A stretch of DNA of 64,000 nucleotides, from contig NZ_ATWY01000010.1 in NCBI RefSeq assembly GCF_000421405.1, positions 62,001 through 126,000 of the forward strand. Direction: 5' to 3'. Positions 44,319 to 51,923 of the stretch are shown here, piece after piece. The number at the start of each line of letters is the position of its first letter. Position 1 is the stretch's first letter. A program made the position numbers and the translations under genes. The DNA comes from Butyrivibrio sp. NC2007 (GTDB taxonomy: Bacteria > Bacillota > Clostridia > Lachnospirales > Lachnospiraceae). A model generated the notes under the pieces. That model saw nothing but the letters and a program-made list of their open reading frames with translations. It did no database searches and was not told where the DNA came from.

Positions 44319-45092
44319 TTAGAAATCCAATATTTTCTCAATTATTCTCGCTATCAGCTTATTTTTGGTAATAGTGGCTTTGCCACTATCAAAAAGGCTG
44401 GATGCTCTTGTCTTCACATCCTCAGGGAAGCTGTTTATATCCGAGTCAAAGTTTATTCCTATTCCTGCTACAATCCACTGGAGAGTTCCACTGTCAAACT
44501 CACTTCCTGACTCAAGAAGGATTCCGCATATCTTTTTACCATCGACATACAGATCATTGATCCCGTCAATATAAGACTCTATGCCGGTCAGTTCTTTAAT
44601 AGCGCTTATCACGGAGTTTCCGACAAAAGATGTAACTTCTTTATAGTCAGTACTGAACAAAAAATCAGGCCTTAGGACAATGCTCATATAGAGCCCTCCT
44701 TCTGGCGAAAAGAAAGTATGGTCCTTCCTGCCTCTGCCACCTGTCTGGGTCGCAGCAACTATGACTGTTCCGTGAGATGCTCCGTTCACCGCAAGCTCTT
44801 TTGCCTTATCACTTGTGGATACAAGGCTGTCGTAGACGTATATATCCGCCTTATCATAATCCATGGACAAAGAGGCTTTTATACCCTCAGCGGATATAAT
44901 ATCGTTGTTCCCGGTAAGCTTATATCCTTTATTGCTGACTGCCTCAATGCAATAGCCTTTTTCTCTAAGATCTTTTATGGCTTTCCAGATTGCATTTCTT
45001 GAAACGCCGCACTCACCGGCTATCTCTTCTCCGGAAGTGTATTTAGTTTTGTTGGATTCAAGTATAAACAGAACTTTTTCTGATGTACTCAT
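44319..45092 (-). CDS. birA: Biotin-protein ligase/biotin repressor BirA, short form
   Basis: A 257-residue protein with an N-terminal winged helix (about 1-58; CGVSRNAIWKAIKDLREKGY) and a ligase core (about 85-257) with QTGGRGRK, GGLYMSIVLRP, DGKKICGILLE and VAGIGINF. It should attach biotin to carboxylases and repress bioY. Two oddities: the C-terminal SH3-like domain (roughly 50-60 residues in BirA of 320+ residues) is absent, and the usual KWPND/KWVND motif reads Asp-Gly-Ile-Asn-Asp (176-180). No frameshifted continuation is apparent downstream. GAGG precedes the ATG; the gene follows a GT32 gene by 13 nt. Confidence 0.9.
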   Translation of the reverse strand: MSTSEKVLFILESNKTKYTSGEEIAGECGVSRNAIWKAIKDLREKGYCIEAVSNKGYKLTGNNDIISAEGIKASLSMDYDKADIYVYDSLVSTSDKAKELAVNGASHGTVIVAATQTGGRGRKDHTFFSPEGGLYMSIVLRPDFLFSTDYKEVTSFVGNSVISAIKELTGIESYIDGINDLYVDGKKICGILLESGSEFDSGTLQWIVAGIGINFDSDINSFPEDVKTRASSLFDSGKATITKNKLIARIIEKILDF

Positions 45093-45105
45093 TTTGCCTC
45101 ATTCT

Positions 45106-46161
45106 TCATTTCAATGATTCAAGAAACCCTTGAATCTTATTATATCGCTCATTCATCGCCTTATGTGCAGGATCCGGAATCCAGCTTCCGTTGTGATGAT
45201 GCACAGTATAGCTAAGGTCCGAACTGTAGATAATCCCAGTGTCAAAGCTTTTTCCGGTCAGCACCTCGAAGGGATAAACCGTGATGTCCTCTACAAACTG
45301 AAAGCCTCCGTCTTTTTTCAGACCATGCTTTTCTATTACCTGAGTGTAACGCACCGGGCAGGTGGAATTATCCCAGGTTCCATCTTCCTTAAGGTAGGGG
45401 CGCTTTTCATAGCTCTCACAGATCTCCTTAATGATCGGATGCCCGGGCCTTGAGCCCATTCCAGAGCCGCATTCTATTCGGTCCAGAGATTCGAAACTCA
45501 TATATGCATCGTTGTATAGCAGATCATCAACAGGACGGAGCATCTCAACATCGAGATCCATATAAATGCCACCGTATCTGTAGAGCAGATCTGCTCTTGC
45601 ATAGTCCGATGCAAATGCCCAGTTTTTGTGCTCTATTGCCTGCTCAAAGAAAAGGCAGCCATCCGGCTTATAAGTCTCCATGTTCCATATTTTTATCTCA
45701 TAATCGGGAGCATATTTTTTCCAGGACTGCAGACATCTAAGATAAAGCTCCGGCATCGGATCGCCCGAAAACCAGATTGCGTGAATTAGCTTTGGAATAA
45801 CCGGCTTGTCTTTCTTCCGATAATTCAATGGCGGCTTATTAACCGATAAAAGAAGCATATCCGCATAAAGAGATTCCAGATAAATTGCCGGAACAGCTTC
45901 GAACACAGAAAGCCTCTCATCCGCCTTCAGCTGGCCAAGTATCTCCTCATACCCGGTAACTGCGATCAGAATAACAGTTTTATCCCTGTCCATCTGTGCC
46001 AGTTTTTCTTTATCCGAAGCATCTGCAAATCCCTTTAGATTTTTGATCAGACCACTTTTTTGCAAAAAAGGATAAGTGATATTTCTGTAATGCTTTCCAT
46101 TACCCCAGCAGATTATATCTTTAGTTTTCAGCTTTTCAAAATATCTTTCGATTTTGTTCAT
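45106..46161 (-). CDS. GT32-type glycosyltransferase (sugar-binding DxD family)
   Basis: A 351-residue protein. After a divergent N-terminal ~120 residues comes the Gly_transf_sug domain: IPKLIHAIWFSGDPMPE, WAFASDYARADLLYRYGG and the DxD motif in IYMDLDVEML, followed by a conserved late HHHNGSW. Such enzymes move hexoses from nucleotide sugars to capsule, exopolysaccharide or cell-wall glycans. Soluble, so it may act with membrane partners encoded elsewhere. Its ATG overlaps the LacI stop by 4 nt, a tight link. Confidence 0.87.
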   Translation of the reverse strand: MNKIERYFEKLKTKDIICWGNGKHYRNITYPFLQKSGLIKNLKGFADASDKEKLAQMDRDKTVILIAVTGYEEILGQLKADERLSVFEAVPAIYLESLYADMLLLSVNKPPLNYRKKDKPVIPKLIHAIWFSGDPMPELYLRCLQSWKKYAPDYEIKIWNMETYKPDGCLFFEQAIEHKNWAFASDYARADLLYRYGGIYMDLDVEMLRPVDDLLYNDAYMSFESLDRIECGSGMGSRPGHPIIKEICESYEKRPYLKEDGTWDNSTCPVRYTQVIEKHGLKKDGGFQFVEDITVYPFEVLTGKSFDTGIIYSSDLSYTVHHHNGSWIPDPAHKAMNERYNKIQGFLESLK

Positions 46162-47141
46162 GTCACCGGCTTAATTGACTTTCTCCATTTAACCCTGGCA
46201 CCGATCTTGAAATTATCAAAATTCCCCATGCCGTCTATTATGTCCGCAAGTGCCTGCATTGCAAGATAGCCCCTCTCATAGTTGGGAACACTCACCGTTG
46301 TAAGTCCCAGATACTTGGACATTATCACATCATCAAATCCGCAAACAGAGATGTCTTCGGGAACTCTTATGCCGTTTTCCTGAAACTTTCTTATGGCACC
46401 TATGGCCATCAGGTCGTTGGCACACACTAACACTTCAGGCATCTTAGGTTGCAGCATTATCAGCCTCGCAGCTGCTGCCCCGCTCTTCTCTGTCCAGTCC
46501 CCTTCATATAGGAGATTTCTGTTAAAAGAGATATCGTTTTCCTTTAATACGTCTCTAAATGCCCTGTATCTCTCCCTGTTGTCATCCGAATCTATACCAC
46601 CCAGAAAGGCAAAAGACCTAAAGCCCGAATCCACAAGCTTTTCAACAAGAGTTCTCTCGCTCTCATAGTTTCCGGTCACCATGTTTTTTATCAGCTTATG
46701 GGGCATCTGACGGTCAAGTGTGACCATTGGAATTCCTTTGTCGGCAATCTTTAGGATTGTCGCATCATCCGTACTCCAGTCCATGATAATACAGCCGCAG
46801 ATACTGTCTGAATCGGCATATTTTGAGAAGTTCTCCTTAGTACATATCAGGAGGTTGAAATCTTTTTTAACAGCATAATCACTTATGCCGTGAAGAACAT
46901 CAAAGTAAAACTGGGCGTCAAAATCACTGAAGTTGATAGCAACTGTATTCTTCTTTCTTTTGTGAACCATCTCTTCAGCTCTTTTGGGGACATACCCAAG
47001 TTCTCTGGCAGCTTCAAGGATCCTGTCCCTGGTCTGCCTCCCCACGTTATTTTTGTTGTTTAGAACATTTGATACCGTAGTCGGAGAAACGCCGCATTTG
47101 TCTGCTATGTCCTTTATCCCCACCAATTTATCTCTACTCAT
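46158..47141 (-). CDS. LacI-family transcriptional regulator
   Basis: A 327-residue regulator. The N-terminal helix-turn-helix is typical: GIKDIADKCGVSPTTVSNVLNN with the hinge RILEAARELGYVPKRAEEM. A periplasmic-binding-protein-like sugar domain follows (about 65-320; VTLDRQMP, VLVCANDLMAIGAI, SVCGFDD). AGGAG lies upstream of the ATG. It is upstream of and coupled to a GT32 gene and then birA, an unusual grouping. Confidence 0.94.
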   Translation of the reverse strand: MSRDKLVGIKDIADKCGVSPTTVSNVLNNKNNVGRQTRDRILEAARELGYVPKRAEEMVHKRKKNTVAINFSDFDAQFYFDVLHGISDYAVKKDFNLLICTKENFSKYADSDSICGCIIMDWSTDDATILKIADKGIPMVTLDRQMPHKLIKNMVTGNYESERTLVEKLVDSGFRSFAFLGGIDSDDNRERYRAFRDVLKENDISFNRNLLYEGDWTEKSGAAAARLIMLQPKMPEVLVCANDLMAIGAIRKFQENGIRVPEDISVCGFDDVIMSKYLGLTTVSVPNYERGYLAMQALADIIDGMGNFDNFKIGARVKWRKSIKPVT

Positions 47142-47153
47142 ACAAAACTCCTG

Positions 47154-47222
47154 AAAAAAAGCCTCTTCTTAGGAAAAACATCCTAAGAAAAGGCTAATAT
47201 GACTGCAAACTGTTTTCAAGAA
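47154..47222 (-). repeat. Hairpin repeat family A, copy 2 (terminator of PAS-GGDEF gene)
   Basis: Minus strand: CTTGAAAACAGTTTGCAG, then AGCCTTTTCTTAGG-loop-CCTAAGAAGAGGCT and TTTTTTT. Paralogous to 43515-43588; the loops differ by a short deletion, the rest is conserved beyond the stem. It lies between the GGDEF stop codon and the lacI ribosome site. Confidence 0.85.
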
Positions 47223-47232
47223 CTTTTTACTT

Positions 47233-48693
47233 TTAAACCTCAATTACTGTGAATGTATCCCTGCTCTTTTTTGATTCATAAAGAGCTTTATCCGCAGTTG
47301 CAATCAGGTTATTTACCAGCTCTGTTCCGTAAGCGCCGCCAAAGCTCATGGTAATTTTAACATCAGGGTTATTATCAATCCTTATCTCTTTTACTGCTGA
47401 CCTCAGATATGACAGCTTATTCTCAAGATCCTCCTTGGAGATATCAAAGAATACCATCATAAACTCATCACCGCCGTAGCGGATGACCACGTCGTCTTTT
47501 CTAACCGATTGTTCCAAAATCCTGGCAACTTTTTTGATTGCTTCATCACCACTTCTGTGGCCTGCTGTGTCATTGACTTCCTTGAATAAATCGATGTCTG
47601 CCATAACCACTGCATGACATGGCTCATAGATGAGCTTTTCATCCAAAAATCTTCTGTTACGGACTTTAGAAAGAGAATCTACATATATCTCAGTTTCAAA
47701 TTCAGATATCTTCTTCTGCTGGGCCAGACTCTGCAGTTTATTATCCGTTGTATCCATGCAGCCATAAACAAGGTGAGCCAGACTTCCGTCCTCATTCCTG
47801 TCTCCCACCATAAAGACTCCGTTGAACCAGCGATTTGCGCTTTCGCTGTAAAACTCCATGGTAGTAGATCCATGTTCTTCAACGGCTGCAAGGATTTTAT
47901 CCTTATCAAGCCAATCATATAAGTCTTTGCGGAAGCTCTCTGCAACTGATGAATCAACATTGTTTTTAAGGAACTGCAGAGCATCCGGATCCTTTGGAGC
48001 CATATCAACATATTCATTGCTGCTGATCATGCGATAGCTCATATCCCGTACATCAATAAACAGTGAGAAATTGAAGACTTTGCCAATAGCCTCAATGATC
48101 TTTATATGTTCCTCTCTCTCCTGTTGTGCTGTGATATCGCGATAGCATCCCATATAAATTTCAAGAGAGCCGTCATCAGGACGCCTTATAAATCTTCCCG
48201 CTCCGGTAACCCATATGATACTGCCATCTTTCTTTTGCATACGGTAGGTGGCATGCGTAATGTCCGGTAGTTCACGGTGCATTTTTACTGAGTCCCAGAA
48301 CAGCTTGACAATGCCATCTCTTTCTGCGGGAACAAGAGTCTTAACCCAGCTCTCGAACTCATTGGGCAGATCTTCAATTCCGTCGTATCCAAGCATTTGT
48401 CTGGTCTCATCATTGAACTCAAAGCTAAGCAGATTCTCGTCGCGATCAAAAGTACAGAAATACATACCGGCTTTTAAGCCCTTAGCAAACATATCCTCTC
48501 TGAATTTCGCTATTCGATATTTGTTGTTGGCCTCATCTATCCTTCGATTACACTCATTTATAAGTTCACGCTGATCTTCAGGATATTCAGAAGCATCAAA
48601 TAAAGGTGTCACATCAGTTACATCAATGCTTGCTTCAGCGACAAACTGACCTACACCTTTATCTAAAGTATTCACTACTGCAGAATTATCCAT
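47233..48693 (-). CDS. PAS-GGDEF diguanylate cyclase
   Basis: A 486-residue soluble protein. Residues about 60-200 hold a PAS domain with PAC tail (MQKKDGSIIWVTGAGRFIRR), a second divergent sensory region follows (about 205-330), and a C-terminal GGDEF domain (about 330-486) has RYGGDEF intact. The inhibitory I-site RxxD is present as RKDD just before it, so product feedback is expected. It makes c-di-GMP in response to an unknown cytoplasmic signal. AAGGAG precedes the ATG; transcription ends at the repeat hairpin. Confidence 0.93.
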   Translation of the reverse strand: MDNSAVVNTLDKGVGQFVAEASIDVTDVTPLFDASEYPEDQRELINECNRRIDEANNKYRIAKFREDMFAKGLKAGMYFCTFDRDENLLSFEFNDETRQMLGYDGIEDLPNEFESWVKTLVPAERDGIVKLFWDSVKMHRELPDITHATYRMQKKDGSIIWVTGAGRFIRRPDDGSLEIYMGCYRDITAQQEREEHIKIIEAIGKVFNFSLFIDVRDMSYRMISSNEYVDMAPKDPDALQFLKNNVDSSVAESFRKDLYDWLDKDKILAAVEEHGSTTMEFYSESANRWFNGVFMVGDRNEDGSLAHLVYGCMDTTDNKLQSLAQQKKISEFETEIYVDSLSKVRNRRFLDEKLIYEPCHAVVMADIDLFKEVNDTAGHRSGDEAIKKVARILEQSVRKDDVVIRYGGDEFMMVFFDISKEDLENKLSYLRSAVKEIRIDNNPDVKITMSFGGAYGTELVNNLIATADKALYESKKSRDTFTVIEV

Positions 48694-48837
48694 ATGGCTC
48701 CTTCAAATCAATCATCAATTTAAAGTAATATTTTAACCCATATATCAATAATACCACATTTTTAACCAAATGACTGACTTTTTAAGTGCCTCACTGTTTC
48801 AAGATATAGTTCATGTTTAATCATACATTGCTCCCCA

Positions 48838-50148
48838 TTATCGTACTGTTTCCTTAGATACTCTCTCAACCTGACCGGCGGCTTCTTCAGGAGTTATTTT
48901 CCCTGTTGCAAGCTCCTCAAGCGCATGACATACTGCAAGGCTCAGGTCTTCATACTTGATTCCTCTTGGCCCTGCAACATTGTTTTTGCCGTTTTCAATT
49001 ATCACTTCAAGGTTTTTCTGGCCATCCTCGCTAAGCCCCTTGACGCTTAGTTCCATATCAGCTCTGGATGGCATATATTCAAGATATTGATTGACTAAAA
49101 GGTCCTGTCCTTCATTTACCAGATAGTCCATGAAGCGGAAAGCCGCTTCTTTCTGCGTTGACTCAGGGTTCATGCAAAGGACCACATCGGGATTTGCTGT
49201 TACAGGGGCTTTTTTCCCATCGCCATTCCAGTCGATCAGGAAAACATCGTGGTCTGCACCCTCTTTATCAAAAACAGACCTTGTTTTCTCATCGCTTACA
49301 GTATACATGTTCATGGCCCAGGATCCGTTGGTGAACATGGGTATACTGCCCTCACGCTGGAACATGTCATTAACAGTATCGTAGATTGGCATTTTAATAG
49401 CTTTGTCCTGGAACACTCCGCCCTCAAAGCAGTCCTGCCATATCTTAAAGGACTCAATTACAGGTTCTGAAACAAAGCTTTCCTTACCCTCTATTGCATC
49501 GTATAAAGCATCTCTGTCACAATCTGCTGCAATAGACATCCACATATCAAGATTCATCCATGAATCCTTGGCGCCAATCGCCAAGGGAAGTTGCCCGTTC
49601 TCACGAAGAATACGGCAGATTTCCTTCATTTCCTGATAGTTTACCGGAACTTCGCATCCATATTGCCTCAGCATATTTACATCTGCCCACATATATCCCG
49701 CATAAGTCTGTCCAAGCGGAAGTCCATATACTTTGCCTTTAGAATCACTTACGCGATCAAGACATGAATCAAGAAATTTATCCTGCCAATTCTCTCCCCA
49801 TTCTCTTTCACAAAAAGGAGTCAGATCCTCCTCAAAGATCCTGAATGTATCAAAGGCAGAACCGGTACTTATTCCATATACGTCAGGTCCATCACCATCT
49901 ATCAGTTCTACTCGCATATGTTCCTGATACGCATCTGATCTGGTAAACACATATTTGACCTCTATATCGGGATTCTCTTTTTCAAACGAGTCTATGATCT
50001 TGTATATCGGACTATCCGGTCCGTAATCTGCCGGATTCCAGGTTTGAAAGGTTATGATTGTTTTCCCATCCTGCTCTTTTGGTTCACATCCGGAAAGAGT
50101 AGTTAAACATATGATCATAGCCAAAATACACAGAGCACTTTTTCTCAT
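48838..50148 (-). CDS. Sugar ABC-transporter-type solute-binding lipoprotein
   Basis: About 436 residues from the ATG at 50148 (GAGGAAA upstream). Signal peptide and lipobox LSGC near residues 18-21 predict lipidation and anchoring outside the membrane. The rest is an extracellular solute-binding fold of the carbohydrate type (TFQTWNPADYGP, GDGPDVYGISTG, FTNGSWAMNMY, EAAFRFMDYLV). No permease or ATPase genes adjoin. The start overlaps the 3' end region of the GHKL kinase gene, so it may act as that kinase's ligand sensor instead of, or besides, a transporter component. Confidence 0.88.
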   Translation of the reverse strand: MRKSALCILAMIICLTTLSGCEPKEQDGKTIITFQTWNPADYGPDSPIYKIIDSFEKENPDIEVKYVFTRSDAYQEHMRVELIDGDGPDVYGISTGSAFDTFRIFEEDLTPFCEREWGENWQDKFLDSCLDRVSDSKGKVYGLPLGQTYAGYMWADVNMLRQYGCEVPVNYQEMKEICRILRENGQLPLAIGAKDSWMNLDMWMSIAADCDRDALYDAIEGKESFVSEPVIESFKIWQDCFEGGVFQDKAIKMPIYDTVNDMFQREGSIPMFTNGSWAMNMYTVSDEKTRSVFDKEGADHDVFLIDWNGDGKKAPVTANPDVVLCMNPESTQKEAAFRFMDYLVNEGQDLLVNQYLEYMPSRADMELSVKGLSEDGQKNLEVIIENGKNNVAGPRGIKYEDLSLAVCHALEELATGKITPEEAAGQVERVSKETVR

Positions 50149-50164
50149 AAACGATTTCCTCGCA

Positions 50165-51790
50165 TCATCCAATTAACATGCGTACTTTAAAAATATCATT
50201 TTCAGCTATATATCTGATATTGCTGCCTGTCTTCTTCACAAAGTCAAGAACGCTTCTGGTTCCGATTCCATGGCCGTCCTCTGAAGCAATCGGATGCCCA
50301 TCTTCATCAAGCTTAACCGGCCCACTACAGGAATTTGATATCTCCAAAAGAAGCTGCTGCTTATATTTGGCAGAAACTTCTATGAAACGCTCTGCTTCAG
50401 GGACCTTGTTGCAAGCATGGATCGCATTCTCAAGTAAGTTGCTAATGGCAATAGCCAGTTGCATCTCATCAACACCAACATTATGAGGAATATTGGCAGA
50501 TACCTTTACTCTTATATTATTCCTCTCTGCAATGGCTACATAGTGCATAAGCGCTGCATTGACAGTAGTATTCTCACAAAAGCTTCTGCTTCCCCTAGGC
50601 TCCTGAGACATACGCTCCTCAAGACATTTTTTGGCTTCATCCACTTTTCCGTCCTGTATCAGAGATAAGATGAGCGCTTCAAAGTGTCTCCTGTCATGGC
50701 GCATTGCTCTGTCCTGCTGAAGGATCTCCTCTGTAGCATTCAGACGCTCTTTCATGCTGTTTGTAGCCATTTCCAAAATAGCTGCATCCGATTTTAATTG
50801 ATACTCCCTCTGCTTAAGTACTGTTGAGTCAACCAGTGCATAGAGCTTTCCGATAACTTCTCCATCTGCCGAAAGTTCTTTTTCCTCAGGTGTGTAATAC
50901 TTATCGCCAATCTCAATGGTATCGCCTTTAATGATTGCTTCTCTTAAGGTATTAACGACACTCATTGGGTCTTTGGTAATATCAGGATAAAGCTCTTTTG
51001 CATGCTCATTGTAGTACTGAAGCTTGTCGTCAACATCAAGAGCAATAACTCCCTCTGATAACCTGTCCACAATATAATCTCTGGCCATATCAATGACCCC
51101 AAGAAGGTTATATCTGAATATGGCAATGAACATGGAAATAGTGATCGCAACATTTCCAAAAACAGTTAAGTCAAAGTAATATGTAATAAAGAAAACATGT
51201 GCAATCTGGAACAAATAGAGAATTGACGCAATGAGGAATCCACCGATAATGATAAAGGCACGCCTTTTGGCAATTTTACCCTTGTGATATTTTATGGATC
51301 TGAACAGCATTGCTAAAACGATCACAATGACAACAGCCTGATACTGCATAAACGCCTTATGTACGATACCGGCTCTCTGCAAAAGAACCGGAAACATACC
51401 GGTCTTGTCGTACCAGATTTTGGAATAGTATAGATTATGGTTCTGAAATGTAAAAATGATGGCATAAACAAACACATCAATTAGAAGTAATGCTCTTACA
51501 AGGAGCTTCGGAATCGAAATGTGACACAGCTCAGCAGAAACCATAATAATGGAAAATAAAATAAACGCTCTACCTGCATACGAGAACTTTAGAGCAGCAA
51601 TATGGCCATCTTCAGTTTTTGAAAGAAGTTCCAGAAGATATCCGGTATTGTTGACCAGCATTGTGATGCAGTTGAGAAAAAGATATGCATGAAGCTTGTT
51701 CTTGAGGTTTCTAAATACAACAACCCCCTCAAAAAGCATAGCAAATATGCTAAGTATTATCGCGCCTAAAAGAAATTCCCTCATAGTCAT
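50165..51790 (-). CDS. Seven-span membrane sensor kinase with PAS-like and GHKL ATPase domains
   Basis: About 541 residues from the ATG at 51790 (AAGGG 9 nt upstream); longer in-frame starts run into the terminator repeat. About seven hydrophobic segments (1-215, 7TM histidine-kinase N-terminal type), a PAS-like region (about 225-330), an AgrC/SpoOB-type dimerisation helix with RHDRRHFEAL, and a GHKL ATPase (NLLENAIHAC N-box, GHGIGTRSV G-box). It should autophosphorylate on the His of RHDRR. No response regulator adjoins; the next gene encodes a sugar-binding lipoprotein. Confidence 0.85.
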   Translation of the reverse strand: MTMREFLLGAIILSIFAMLFEGVVVFRNLKNKLHAYLFLNCITMLVNNTGYLLELLSKTEDGHIAALKFSYAGRAFILFSIIMVSAELCHISIPKLLVRALLLIDVFVYAIIFTFQNHNLYYSKIWYDKTGMFPVLLQRAGIVHKAFMQYQAVVIVIVLAMLFRSIKYHKGKIAKRRAFIIIGGFLIASILYLFQIAHVFFITYYFDLTVFGNVAITISMFIAIFRYNLLGVIDMARDYIVDRLSEGVIALDVDDKLQYYNEHAKELYPDITKDPMSVVNTLREAIIKGDTIEIGDKYYTPEEKELSADGEVIGKLYALVDSTVLKQREYQLKSDAAILEMATNSMKERLNATEEILQQDRAMRHDRRHFEALILSLIQDGKVDEAKKCLEERMSQEPRGSRSFCENTTVNAALMHYVAIAERNNIRVKVSANIPHNVGVDEMQLAIAISNLLENAIHACNKVPEAERFIEVSAKYKQQLLLEISNSCSGPVKLDEDGHPIASEDGHGIGTRSVLDFVKKTGSNIRYIAENDIFKVRMLIG

Positions 51791-51857
51791 TTCTGTATAC
51801 CCTTCATTCCATACATATCTACAGTTTTTACCCTCCATTCCATAATACTCTATCATT

Positions 51858-51908
51858 AAATAAAAAACAGACCCAATCATGCACTGATTTGGGTCCGTTT
51901 TACACTTA
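51858..51908 (-). repeat. Hairpin repeat family B, copy 1 (terminator of the FtsX permease)
   Basis: 51-nt element. Minus strand: TAAGTGTAAAACGGACCC, loop, GGGTCTG and TTTTTTATTT. It follows the permease stop codon. It aligns without gaps to 59235-59285 and 62410-62460, including bases outside the stem. Confidence 0.85.
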
Positions 51909-51923
51909 TTTTTTATTCTGTTG

